Of a stretch of 64,000 bases of DNA, positions 22,501 through 33,394 are shown in pieces. Made by a program: the position numbers and the translations under genes. Where the stretch lies: contig JAKSZT010038752.1 in NCBI GenBank assembly GCA_026826555.1, forward strand, positions 81,935-145,934, read 5' to 3'. The notes below the pieces were generated by a model. The model ran no database searches. It had not been told where the DNA came from and saw nothing but the letters and a program-made list of their open reading frames with translations. This DNA comes from Tolypeutes matacus (lineage: Eukaryota > Chordata > Mammalia > Cingulata > Chlamyphoridae). Each line of letters starts with the position of its first letter. The first letter of the stretch is position 1.

Positions 22501-23312
22501 GCCAGTAGCACCAAGGAGAGGAGAGGGAGCACAGGGCACTTTTAGGGCAGTGAAACTACTTCTGGCTGATATCAGGACAGTAGAGTCCAGACATGCATTT
22601 GTCAAAATTGTATAACATACAGAGTGAACCCCATGTGACACCACAGACCTTGGTTTAATAGTAACAAGGTATTAGTAAAGGCTCGTCAATTTCAACAAAC
22701 GTACTACACTAATGCAAGATGTTAATAATGGGGAAACTGAGTAGGCGGAAGACAGGGAAACTGCCCATGCAAGTTCTCTGCAAACCTAAATCTGTTCTAA
22801 AAAAGTAAAGTGAGGTATTCAAGATAGATTAGCAGGGGAAATAGCAACTTACGATGCACCATCCACTCACTGAGTTCAGACTAGAACAGAGGAGGGGACA
22901 AAAGAGAGAAAAAGCCCTGCCGTCCTCGAGCTGACGTTCTAGTATTAATTTTTAAAATTACCTAAGTAAATCCCACAGCGTATTAGAGGGCAATGAGTCT
23001 TAGGGGGGGAAACTAAGCAGGGAGGGAGGGTTTAGCGGGTGGCGGCTGCGTCTTAAACAGGTGACCAGGAGCAAGCCCAGGGCCGGGAGCGCGGCCACAC
23101 AGGCCTGCGCGGGAGGCTGAGCCGAGGCCCTGGGGCGCGCTGGGGGCCGCGGCGCGCGGGCGAGGCCGCTGGCGGTGAGGCGGCCGGCCGGCGGGGCTCA
23201 CCTTGCGGGTGACGTTGTGCACGTAAGGGCAGGTGTTGCAGGCGAAGCGGTGGCAGCGCTGCCCCTCCTCCACGATCAGGCCGTTGCCGCAGCCCGGACA
23301 GAAGAGCAACAT
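19506..23312 (-). CDS. POLR3K: RNA polymerase III subunit RPC10 (RPC11/C11 homologue)
   Basis: Small zinc-ribbon subunit of RNA polymerase III in the nucleus, needed for RNA cleavage, termination and re-initiation. Exons (minus): 23312-23202, 21069-20982, 19633-19506, all with GT-AG introns joined in phase, giving 108 residues, the same as human. The N-terminal zinc ribbon shows C5-P-G-C8 and C25-N-T-C28. The C-terminal TFIIS-like ribbon has C69-P-K-C72 and C97/C98...C102, with the acidic hairpin RSADEP (residues 85-90) that stimulates cleavage in this family. The start ATG sits in a GCCGCCATG context and overlaps a YY1-like AACATGGCGGC on the opposite strand. It diverges from SNRNP25 with only about 0.4 kb between coding starts. 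Introns contain L1 and SINE copies. Confidence 0.98.
20498..20596 (-). mobile_element. Short tRNA-derived SINE in POLR3K intron 2
   Basis: Poly(T), GGATCGAACCCGGGTCCC (reversed B-box) and GAGCCACATCCGTCC. The target duplication CCTGATATTAA is at 20487-20497 and 20597-20607. Confidence 0.93.
21500..22840 (+). mobile_element. L1 ORF2 3' end in POLR3K intron 1, split by a SINE
   Basis: Degenerate L1: CAACATCACTTCATTAGGG, AATGCAAATCAAAACAAGG, CATAATTGCCAAAAACTGG, then the 3' UTR. The SINE at 22067-22343 interrupts it. Several stops and frameshifts are present. Confidence 0.8.
22067..22343 (+). mobile_element. tRNA-derived SINE in POLR3K intron 1
   Basis: Begins GGGAAGTGACTGTGGGTC and ends AATAAATCTTTGGGG plus poly(A). 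The duplication is AAAAGGGAATGTGTT at 22052-22066 and AAAAGGGAATGCGTT at 22344-22358, with one mismatch. Confidence 0.93.
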
Positions 23313-23726
23313 GGCGGCTGCCGGCAGCCGCGGGCCCCCGCTTCCCGGCAGCTCCCGCGCGCCTGGCTCTGCGCCCGCCCCGCCTCCAGCTCTCATTGGG
23401 CCTGGCAGCCGCCCTGCCCTTGAGCTCACCAATAGGCAAGCCGGTTGCCTGCTCCCCGCGGCGGCAGGCTGTTTCTCGCTTCTCATTGGCCATCGCGGCC
23501 GCCAGACGCACCAATGGCCCACCTCGCTCGCGCTGAGCGCGGCGTCCCCGCGCGTGCGTGTTCCGCTTCCTCGCGCGGACGGGCCTGGCCGGAGCGGCCC
23601 GGCGGTCGCGGGGCCCTGGCCGAGGCGGAGGCCGGAGCGCGGCCGCCGGCGCCGGAGGACGAGGAGGACGAGGAGGAGGCGCTGCCGCACTCCGAGGCGG
23701 TGGACGTCTTCCAGGAGGGTCTCGCT
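23150..23726. promoter_or_regulatory. Bidirectional POLR3K/SNRNP25 promoter with four CCAAT boxes in a CpG island
   Basis: CpG-dense sequence lies between two divergent genes. Four NF-Y-type CCAAT boxes alternate in orientation: ATTGG at 23395-23399, CCAAT at 23429-23433, ATTGG at 23485-23489, CCAAT at 23511-23515. No TATA box is seen. This fits a shared housekeeping promoter with NF-Y driving both directions. A YY1-like site (AACATGGCGGC, 23308-23318) overlaps the POLR3K start codon. Confidence 0.85.
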
Positions 23727-25429
23727 ATGGTGGTGCAGGACCCGCTGCTCTGCGATCTTCCCATCCAGGTGCGCGGCGCGGGGCGGGGCCCTGGCCCGGG
23801 CCTTGGCCGCGAACGTGGTGCGCGGTGGTGCCCCGTGCATTTTGCACGCGCGTCCCGCCCACCCGGCTCCCCAGCGCGCCCCAGTGACAGGAGGGTCCTT
23901 CCCCCGCCCAGCCTGACCCCCACGTCTGCTCATTCTCCTGCCAGTTTCCAAGCTCCTGGTTCCCCAGAGCTTCTGTCCACTTTGGACCTTAAACATGAAA
24001 ATGCGTGTGGAACATGAGAGGGGAGTGCTGAGGACCCGGGAGAGCTGACGTCTGGCTTCATAACACGTGGCACCCACTTCTAGGCCCCTGTGGTTCTCTG
24101 TTGTTTGGGTAGTGGAGAGGGCCAGCACCTCTGCGCCCACCCTTGGTCTTTTCCAGGTAACTTTGGAAGAGGTCAATTCCCAGATAGCATTAGAATATGG
24201 ACAAGCAATGACGGTTCGCGTGTGCAAGATGGATGGAGAAGTCATGCGTAAGTGCTGCCGTCCTCCCCGTGGGCCATGCAGGCTGAGGTCCCACAGGGAC
24301 GCGCTTCAGCAGGCCCAGGCAGTGGTATGGGGCGGGCAGGGCCCATGGGTCCCTCTCCCTCCACCGAGGCTGGGACAGTGGGTTCCAGCAGCCGGTCCTC
24401 ACCCGCGGTCTCCTGCTTGTGTCCCTGATGGCAGCTGTGGTTGTCGTACAGAATGCCACGGTGCTGGACTTGAAGAAGGCCATCCAGAGATATGTGCAGC
24501 TCAAGCAGGAGAGGGAAGGGGGCATCCAGCACATCAGCTGGTAAGTGGGGCAGTCACTCCTCCATCGCAGTCCTGAGCCGGGCGTGGGTGCCATGGGAAG
24601 CAGCCTCAGCTCAGGGTGGACACGTGCTGGACACGTGCTTTCAGGTCACAGGTGCTGCTGTGAGGCAGTGAGAGAAGTGACACACTCCATCACAAGATCA
24701 GGCAGTCCTTGCTCTCTCATCCTTGCCTGAGCTTCTCTGATGAGTCCTGCCAGCGGCCCTGTCCCCGCCTTGCCTGGTTCCGTAGCCAGGCAGGCTTGGC
24801 CCTCTGAGAGCAGTGCCTCCTTGCAGCTGTTTCAAGCATTTGTGTACTGCAGGAAGAGTCCAGAAGGAGATGCTGGTTGCCCGGGCCCTGCTTGGGGCAG
24901 CATGACGTTGACTTGAGCCTCTCTTCACAGGTCCTATGTGTGGAGGACATACCACCTGACGTCTGCAGGGGAGAAGCTCACAGAGGACAGGAAGAAGCTC
25001 CGAGAGTAAGTCCAGGCTGTGCGTCTTAAGCTGGGAAGATCTGGCCCTTGCTTGCCTCTGGGGGCCCCTCCCAGGAGGAAAGAACAGAGCAGGCCTGTGC
25101 TGTTGGCGTTCTGAGGGAGTCCCTGGTGGGACCAAGGCCCTGGCCATGCAGGGGCGGGCAGGCAGAGGATCAAACCGAGCACCCTGTGCGGCTCACCAGT
25201 GCTGAGAGCCTGTCTCTGGGGGCTGTGGTGGTGGCTCAGGCTTGTGTGTGGAGGAGAAAGGCCTGCCCCAGCCAGGGCAGCCTGAGGCTGCAGAAGGATG
25301 GGCGTGTGGACCCTCCTCCCCTCCTGGACGCCACTCCCGGTCAGACACCGCCCTCTTTCCTCCTCTCGCAGCTATGGTATCCGGAACCGGGATGAGGTCT
25401 CCTTCCTCAAAAAGCTGAGGCAAAAGTGA
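23727..25429 (+). CDS. SNRNP25: U11/U12 snRNP 25 kDa protein
   Basis: Component of the U11/U12 di-snRNP of the minor (U12-type) spliceosome in the nucleus, with a ubiquitin-like fold. Exons: coding part of exon 1 to 23768, then 24157-24247, 24435-24540, 24931-25005, 25372-25429, all in phase with GT-AG introns. The protein matches human closely, including VTLEEVNSQIALEYGQAM and the C-terminal GIRNRDEVSFLKKLRQK. The human-type initiator (MDVFQEG) is here GTG at 23700-23702, so it cannot start as AUG. I chose the next in-frame ATG, 23727, giving 123 residues rather than 132. An upstream in-frame ATG at 23514 overlaps a CCAAT box and is probably untranscribed; GTG or another near-cognate start cannot be excluded. 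Confidence 0.93.
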
Positions 25430-25686
25430 ACCTCCAGGCAAGGACAGGGGCCCCGAGTCACCATCCATTTCCACAGAAAGGCAGGTCGATGCGCTTCACC
25501 TGCGTTGTGCTTGGTTCCCTCCTCCCCCAGCTGGAACTGTCAGCACACACCTAGGCCTCTGGGGTCTTGGCCAGGATGGGCTGCGTACTCCCACTTGTGT
25601 CGGCCTGAGACGGACCTCCTCCCTGGGCCCAAACATCCCGACCATGTGGGGGTCCTAAGGGGCAGTGGGCCAGGCTCTGTATACAA

Positions 25687-25692
25687 AATAAA
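25687..25692 (+). terminator. SNRNP25: SNRNP25 poly(A) signal
   Basis: AATAAA lies about 260 bases after the stop, in the convergent space between SNRNP25 and RHBDF1. Confidence 0.75.
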
Positions 25693-25699
25693 TGCACTT

Positions 25700-26145
25700 G
25701 CTCTTTAGCTTCGAAACTCAAAAAAGTCTCAGCATCCTGGGCAGGAGAAACGGGTGAGGGAGGCTCGAGGCGGGGTTGGGCAGGGGCCCTAAAGCCACAA
25801 TTGCACACCTGTTCCCCACACCATACGGCACTTCCCGTGAGCTGTGCAGCAGGGAGTCACAGCAAAGCACTGGCTTTCCTAAGCAAGGGCGGTGGGTGTG
25901 TGCCCAGGGCGGTGGGGTGGCTGCCCAGCAGGGCTGAGGGCGTGGCCGCGTGATCGAGCTCCGGCCCCACCTTCACCTGCCAGCCACTGGGAAGGGGGCC
26001 AGTGCAGGTACCCAGCAGGGTGACCTCACCAGGAGGCAAAGGAGAGGCAAGGGCTCAGGTCTGGGGGCCTCCTGGCCATCCAGCCAGAAACCAGAAAGGA
26101 GACGGCTTATGGTAAGTTAATGGCAGCTAAAACGCTCCCAGTCCA
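25700..26145. other. Convergent intergenic space SNRNP25/RHBDF1
   Basis: About 450 bases between the two facing 3' ends. No gene or recognised repeat. Confidence 0.6.
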
Positions 26146-26151
26146 TTTATT
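26146..26151 (-). terminator. RHBDF1: RHBDF1 poly(A) signal
   Basis: The minus strand reads AATAAA about 195 bases past the RHBDF1 stop codon. It is the nearest canonical hexamer on that strand. Confidence 0.65.
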
Positions 26152-26344
26152 GGCCACATTAGGTGGTCGTCAAGGGACTAGTTAAAAGGTAGTTGCAAAC
26201 TAGTAATAAACCCCAGCAACACGGGGTCCAACAGAAATAAGGCACAGAGGTCTGTGTTGAGAAAACAGCAAGTCCTGCTCGGAGGGGCAGAGCCCACAGG
26301 CGGCCCGTGTGGGGGTCGCCGTGCCTGCCTGGCCGCGGCCTGGC

Positions 26345-29300
26345 TCAGTGGAGCTGAGCGTCCAGCTCGTACTTCTCGCAGAACTTGTCGGTGAAGGGGA
26401 TGCAGGTGAGCAGCTCACACCACTCGCAGTGCACAGGGTAGATGTAGAAAAGGACCACCAGGCCGGCAAGGAGGCCCAGGAAGACTGCCTGGAACACGAT
26501 GATCTGGCAGCGCTTGCGGTACAGGTCGAACCTGCCGAAGCTGATGTAGGGCAGGAAGGCGAAGGAGAGGAAGAGGCCGCTGACGAAGCCCGAGATGTGG
26601 GCGACGTTGTCGACCCAGGGCAGCAGCCCGAAGGTGAAGAGAGAGAGCAGCACTGCCAGCAGCTTGAAGAAGGCTCGCCACGGCCGTGCCAGCACCTGCC
26701 AGCTCTGCAAGAGCTCCACGAAGAGGCAGGCCAGGGCGCCGAACTGCGAGCCGGCCGGGCCCACCTGGCAGCAGGGTGGCTGTGAGCCAGCTGCCGGCAC
26801 ACCCCCCGTGACCCAGAGCGCGGCAGAACCGAGCACCCGAGGGCCCCTCACCTCTGCCCGGTACGGCAGGAAGATGGCGCTGGCCAGGTTGCCGGTGATG
26901 CCACTCAGCAGGTAGATGATGGAGATGCGGTGCCAGCCTGCCAGTTTCTCCAGGTCCCGCAAGATGGTCATCTGGAAGCAGATGGACACCAGGCAGTGCA
27001 GGACCCTGTGGCCGGAGGAAGGCACTCAGCAGGGAGCGTGGCCCTGCCACCCCCAGCCCCACCCACCACTCCACCCCCTGTCCAGCCCGGCCGGTGTCAC
27101 TTGCCCAGCGTGCAGGAAGAGGGACAGCCACAGACGGTAGAACTGGTCGGGCACCTCGGGGTTAAGAAAGGGCAGGAGCCCACACACGTCATCCATGCAG
27201 TGGACCTGCCCAGAGCAGCGGTCAGCGGGGGGTGGGTGGGGGGGCGTCCTCCCACCTGCCCGAGGCCTACCTGAGAGCAGAGCGTGGCCTCCTCGTGGAA
27301 GTAGCCCCTCATGAAGTCACAGTACTCCCGGGATGTGATCTCACACCTAGAAGTCAGGCTGGGGTGGGAGGGCGCCACTGCCGGGGCCAGGGGCAGCTTC
27401 AGCCCCACCCGCCAGCCGTTGTTGACGCTCCTCACCCAGCCCCCTGGAATCTTGGGCGATTTGGGGCTTTGGTGAGGGAGAAGGGCACAGCCCTAAGGCA
27501 CCGCTCTGAGCCCAGGGGCCACCCGCCCATGCACGCACCTGCCCTTGGTACCGATGCAGCAGGGCCGGCCTGTGATGGCGCAGTCCATGTGGGGGTGGTT
27601 GGTGTGGTTCCCGGCGCTGTTTTTCGTGCAGATCTGGGTCGCAGGTGGGGACGGGCCGGGTCAGGGCCGCTCCCAGCCTTGGCCCACACTGTGCTTGGGG
27701 AAGGGGGGGGTGCTCACAGGAGTTTAAAGGCCTTCCGGGGCCTCAGGCAGGGCGCTGCCCCACGTCCCTGGAGTGCAGCCGGCCTGGGCGGGCGCTGGTG
27801 GGAGGGCTAGGGGCAACCCGGGGGCGTGGCATTTGGGAACAGGGCTGGTGTTGAGATTGGGGCCCTCTTGGTATCACTAATGGGTGAAGTGAGACCCCCG
27901 TGTGACAAGGGTGACCCCCGGCTCACCGGCCACTTGGTGATGTCATCCGGCCACTCGTGGGGGTCCTCCGAGGAGGGCTCATCACACACCCTGCATGAGC
28001 TCAGTATGTGGTCAGACTGCTTCTTGCACCCTCGTCTGACTCGGCAAGGGGAGTGCCCGAAAAGGTGGGTGAGGGGCCGTCGGAACTGACCTGGGGTCCT
28101 GGTGGCAGACGGAGCCAAACTGCCTCTTGTGGCCGGCAAGGTCTGGGGTGCTGGGGTGTGCAGGCCACTTCACCCACACGGCCAGGGTGGACTGGGGGTG
28201 ACACAGGGCTCAGCCCCTGGTTGGAGCCCACCCCTCCCCAGGGAGGCCAGGGCAATGTGGGAGCTCAGGGGCAGAGCAAGTCCACTGGGACCCTCTCTGG
28301 AGGGGCCTGGCCAGCTGACAACCTCCAGGAAATGAGGCACAACGGGAAGATTTTGTTAGGAGTTCAACAGCATCACTCCTCTTAGGTTAAAACTGGAAAC
28401 AACCCATGGGTCCAGGATCAGGGACCCATAGAAGACAACATAATGAAAGGTTTATCCTGAAATGTGCTTGGTGAAAAAGATAAAGCAATCAAACGCATGC
28501 CCACAAAAAGACACAGGCGGAAAGCTTACATCCTAACCAAAGGCACATTAAAAAGATAGTCTGTCTGCAAAGTTTTGGTCTATGGGGCGAGGAGCAAGGG
28601 ATGGGATTTGAGGGTTAAAAGAATGAATGAGATTGTGCGCTGTTCCCTAGGGGTGTCACCTCAGATCTGAAAGGCTGGGCTTGAGAGAGGATCAACATTC
28701 CTCTGGCTAGAGATTTACTACATCCATCCTTGGAAGACGAGAAGAAAAAAACATGAAAAGAAACGGCTAGTTCGAAGTCCAAATTCTTATTTCACGGACA
28801 TAAAACGTCCAGGTTGTTCAACAGTGCTGTTGAGCCTCCAGGAGGAAAGGCCAGACTCACAGGAGGAGGCTCGTTTGGAAGAAAACACTAATAAATGATG
28901 CTCTCAACTTCCTGGTTTTACATCGCAGAATGCCTTAGCGATTCAGTAATTCTAGTTAACCTACCAAGATCGCCTACTTTAGTGTCAGTTTCTCAACCAA
29001 GTTTTGATTATGGGCAAGTCAAAAAGGATGAATGAAAAGCGCGGGGCGGGGCGGGGCGGGGCGGGGCGGGGCGCACCGAACACTCCTCCTCCGAGGTCTG
29101 CACGCAGCCCGAGCGGTCGTTGCGCACACAGCACGCCGAGTGCTTCTCGCGCTCCCGCGCCGTGCGGATGAAGCTGTGTACCTGCGGGTCCTGGCGCATG
29201 CACGGCGAGAACTTGGCGCCCAGGTGGATGAGGGCCTCCTGCGGGCGAGTGCGGCGTGGAGGGGCGGCCCCGGCCCCGCCAGCCCCAGGCCCGGCCCCGC

Positions 29301-32300
29301 CAGCCCCCCAGGCCCCGCCCTCACCGAGCTGGGCCCGATCCAGAAGTTCTCCTGCTGCACGTACTTGACGTTCTCGTAGACCCCGCGGTTCCGCAGCACC
29401 TGGCGGGGGCGAGGGGCCGGATCAGGCCAAGCCGAGGCCCGGCGTGCGGAGGGCTCCGGAGGCGGCCCCGCCCGCGTGGGCCCGCGAGGGCTGCGGGCTC
29501 ACCGAGTCCACCGTCTCGTGCTGCGAGAAGCCCACGGGCGCGATGCCGTAGATGCACACGGCCAGGATGGTGACGAGCGAGTGCACGAAGGTGAGCCAGT
29601 AGGTGAAGAAGGGCCTGCGGGGCGGAGCGTTAGCGGGAGCCCACCCCCGCGAGCCCCCCGCGCGCCGCGCGCCGCGCCCACCTGTGGTCGTCCATGTCCT
29701 CGATCTGGCGTTTGACGTAGCTGTCGATGCGCTTGCGGTAGGCGCGGTTGGTGAGCCGCCCCACCATGCCCAGCCCGTACGGCCGCTTCTCCCGCGCGAA
29801 GAGCTTGCGCACCGGCACCGCGATGCGCTGGCCCCGCCGCGGCCCCGCGCTCACCACTTCTTGCCGCAGCCGCACCTTGGGCTGCGCGGCCGTCGCCAGG
29901 CCCTCCTTCTGCTTCCGCCAGCCGCGCTCCAGGGGCCTGGGGAGGGCCGCAGTCACGTCCCTCCCCAGACCTGGCCCTGCTGCGTCCCTCCCCGGTGGGA
30001 CCAGGACACCCGTCTCTCTGTCCTGCCCTGTCCGAGTGGGTTCGGGTCATTTCCTCAGGCCTCGGGCAGGTTCAACGCGTCCTGCTCTAACCCCTCAATC
30101 CGGGGGATCCCACTCCACGGGTGGGCAGGCCAGACGCGGTCTGCGCCCAGCCCCGGGTGCCCGAGCAAACATGGCCCAGCTGGGCTGGCTCCTGTTCAAC
30201 AAGGTGACCCCTTCCCTCGGCACTCCAGGCCGTAAGCTGCTCATGACCAGTCTTCCTGCCAGCTCCCCCCGGGCCCCGGCCTCTCCGCCCCTACCTCCGC
30301 CCCTGGAAGGGTCCTGCGCCCGCGACACCCGCGGCACTCACAGCATCAGGTGGCTACGCTCCAGCTCGCTGCGGTCCAGCGCCCCGCCCGTGAGGTCCGC
30401 CTGCGCCGGGAGCTTCTCCCAATCCTTGAGCGCCGCCTCCGACGGGGATTCAAACACCTCGTCGGGGTACGTGGACAGCTCTTCGTGGAGGACACCTTCC
30501 TGAGCACACACGCGCGGTCAGGGCCGGGCGCGGAGGCGCAGGGGACGCGCGCGAGGCCGCGGGCTCTTACCCGGGCGAAGAAGGACGTGTCCAGCTCGTC
30601 GGGGAAGTCGGCCGTGTCCTCCTCCAGGAAGCTGGCAGGAGTGAAGCTTCGGCGCTGCGCGCGGCGCAACGTGCCATCCCTAATAGAGCGGCCCTGCGGG
30701 CGAGGGGCTGAGCTCCGGCACTGCGGCCCCGCACTCGCCCCCGGCTCTCGCTCCCCGGCACTCGCCCCTCACCCACCTTCACCAGTGCCGCGGCCGCCCG
30801 GAAGCTCATCTTGGCCACAGATTCGCGCTTGCGCCTCCGCGGGAGTCGGTTGAAGCCCGAGCGGGAGCTGGAGAAGGAGCAGAGGGAGGCGGCGCCCGGC
30901 GTGACGGGCGTGTGCGGGGCGCTCAGGCCGTCGGCGGGGTCGTCCGCCACACGGAAGGCCCGACCGCGGGCCAGCGGGTCGACGATCTGCCGAGCGGAGG
31001 GGACGCCGGGGTCAGGCGAGCACGCGCCGCGCGGCTGCCGGGGGGCGCGGCCCGGGAGGGCTGTGCGGGCCCCGCCGCCCACGCGGCAGCGTCCAGGGAG
31101 GTCGCCCGCTCTGTGTGGGGCCTTGGCATGGCTGTCCCTGGGCCCAGGATGGCTCCAAGGGCGGTCCCCGGCACCTGGCTCTCCAGGGTCTTCCGGCCAT
31201 CAGGTGTCTTAGGTGCTTCCCCTCCCCACGCACCGCGGGGCGGCGCAGGTGGGCTCACCTTCTGCATGCCCAGCTGGCAGGGCCCCACGTAGAGCGGGGG
31301 CGGAGTCTCTGCGCTGGCCAGGGACACATTGTCCTGGCTGGGCAGGTCCAGCTCCCGCATGACCTGGGGCTTCAGCCTGCCGTAGCGCTGGCTGCAGTGC
31401 CGGATGCTCTTGCGCTGCCATTTCTGGGTGCTGTCGCTGTCCCTGCTGACTCCGAACCAGTCGGCGGTGCCCCTGCCAAGGAGAGCCTCAGCACGGGGCA
31501 GCCAGGTCCCACCCAGGGGCACGGGGCCACGTGGACAGGGTGCAGCAGTTCAGCCTGGGCTACCCCTGAGCTGTCAGCCAGCCCTGAAGCTCCACCGAAC
31601 TGCAGGTGCTGTGCCCTGAGGAGCTTCACACAGGCCCTCGCCCCACCCACGGGAGGGGTGTGGGAACCCGGAGAGCTGCTGATAGCTCGGCAGCTGCGGC
31701 CAGGGCACCGCAGCACTCAGGCAGCGGTCCCTGCAGGCCCAGGCTGGCTACCCATAGCCCTCGGACATGCAAGCAAAACACTGCCAGCACCTGCCATTAG
31801 GAGGCCCACGGGCACATTTCTGGGAAGCCACATGCCATGCACACGCCAGCACACTCATACCCTGCCCAAGATACCTGAGCAGAGACCGAGAGAGAGACCA
31901 GCGCTGAGGGACAGCCCTGCGGGCAGCCCGGGGGCCCAAGAGGGGCAGAGTGTGGACACGCTCAAAGCGCACCTGTCGGCTGCTGAGGGGCCAGAGCAGT
32001 TGGGGTGGGGGAAACAGAGAACGAGAGCAAGAGCTGAGGGGGGCAGCAGAGAAGGGGGGAGGGGGGAAGAGCAGGTGGTGCCCAGAGAGGAGGACAAGGA
32101 CAGGGTGAAGTGGGGGCAAGAGGGAGGAAGACGCCAAGACAGCTGGGGGCCATCCCTATTCCTGGCCCCAGTGCCCAAAAGGGACAGCCTGGGGCCACCC
32201 CCAGCCCCGCCCCACAGAGCGGCCTGCAAGCACAGTACCTGCGGATGGTCTGCGTGATGGACATCTGGCGCTGCAGCACAGCCCGCCGGGGCTCGTGGTG

Positions 32301-32555
32301 GGGTGAGGGGACACGGGCAGTCTCAGCCGGCATGCTCACACTCCGCAGAAAAACCTGGCGCCTCAGCGGCTGGACGGCAGGGGCCATGGTGAGAAGGCTG
32401 CCAGGGGGTCCCGACAGCTCTCTCTGGCCCAGACTTACCTGCAGGACGCTGGGCTCCTCGGCTGCTGAGGCTGCCACAGCCGGGATGTCCAGCTTCAGCC
32501 AGGGTGGCTTCTTGCGCTGCAGGCTGCTTGTGCTGTCTCTGCAGGCCTCACTCAT
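26345..32555 (-). CDS. RHBDF1: Inactive rhomboid protein 1 (iRhom1)
   Basis: Catalytically dead rhomboid of the ER/Golgi that governs ADAM17 maturation and EGF-family ligand traffic. Coding exons (minus): 32555-32439, 32369-32239, 31472-31259, 30986-30777, 30693-30571, 30499-30342, 29936-29682, 29614-29503, 29399-29325, 29238-29077, 28191-28091, 27990-27927, 27633-27539, 27346-27271, 27205-27105, 27005-26852, 26764-26345. They sum to 855 codons plus stop, the human length. Seen: cytosolic N-terminus with a 14-3-3-type RSVSMP (48-53), first membrane helix in [20 protein letters not shown], a cysteine-rich lumenal iRhom domain, and a rhomboid core in which the serine motif is GPAGSQFG (from 718) instead of GxSG; the helix-6 HISGF histidine (772) remains. 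Intron 15 has a GC donor (GG|GCAAGT). The acceptor at 32585-32586, 29 bases before the ATG, shows a spliced non-coding upstream exon. Confidence 0.98.
28200..29035. other. RHBDF1 intron 10; degraded repeat-like DNA
   Basis: Apart from the exons, the segment contains AT-rich sequence at about 28370-28760 with L1 3'-end-like words (ACAAAAAGACACAGG), too diverged to assign with certainty. Confidence 0.35.
29040..29074. repeat. GGGGC pentamer array next to an RHBDF1 splice donor
   Basis: About seven tandem GGGGC units on the plus strand begin only a few bases inside intron 10, adjoining the donor of the exon ending at 29077. On the RNA strand the array reads GCCCC. It supplies tandem Sp1-type boxes and a quadruplex-capable DNA strand. 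Confidence 0.9.
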
Positions 32556-32586
32556 GGTTCCCGGTGGTGCTCAGGGCCGCAGGCCT

Positions 32587-32920
32587 GCGGGGAGAGCCGT
32601 GTGCTGCTCGCACCGCCGTCCACAGACCACGGGAGGCTCCCTGGGCTGGACCCGGCAGGAGGAGGGAGACACAGCGGTAAGGCCAATGGGGGGCCAGCTC
32701 CCACTGCCAGAGCCCTACCAAGCGCCAGGACCAGCACTCAGCAAAGACTTGCTCTACGCCTGCCTCATTCATCCCGACACGGTGCTGGGCACGTCCGAAA
32801 GTCCTCAGGCAATACCAACTTGTGACAGATATCTGAGCGCCCCTTACATGCCAGGCAGTTCTAGGTGCTCGAGACACAGCAGTGGAGAAAAAAGAAAATG
32901 AAAACAAAAAAAATCCCTGC
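32587..32920. other. Start of RHBDF1 intron 1 (unique part)
   Basis: Sequence directly upstream of the acceptor at 32585-32586. It has no ATG-initiated exon joining in frame to RHBDF1 and no recognised repeat until the L1 nest begins near 32925. Confidence 0.5.
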
Positions 32921-33394
32921 CCTCCATTTATGAAAAAACCCACAGCTAAGATCATACTCAACAGTAAAAGACTGAAAACTTTTCCTCCACGATCAGGGAC
33001 AAGACAAGGATGCCCACCTTGCCCACTGCTATTCAACATTCAACATTGTACTAGAAGTTCTAGCCAGAGTAATCAGGCAAGAAAAGGAAATAAAAAACAT
33101 CCAAGGGAAGGAAGAAGTAAAACTCTCTCTATTCAAAGGCAACATGATCCTATAGATTGAAAATCAAAAAGAACCCACAGGAAAGCCACTAGACCTAGTA
33201 AATGAATTCTGCAAAGCGACAGGGTACAAGATCAGCAAGGTGTGTTCCAATACACCAGGAATGAACAATCAGAAAAGGCAATTAAGGAAACCATTCAAAT
33301 AGCAGTACTATTTGCAATAGCCAGAAGATGTCCATCAACAAATGATGGAAAAGCAAAATGTGGTCTAGCCATACAACATAAAAAGGAACAGAGT

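Noticed and set aside
23514..23726. Upstream ATG (23514) as the SNRNP25 start
   Set aside because: It overlaps a CCAAT box and is likely upstream of the transcription start; kept only as an alternative.
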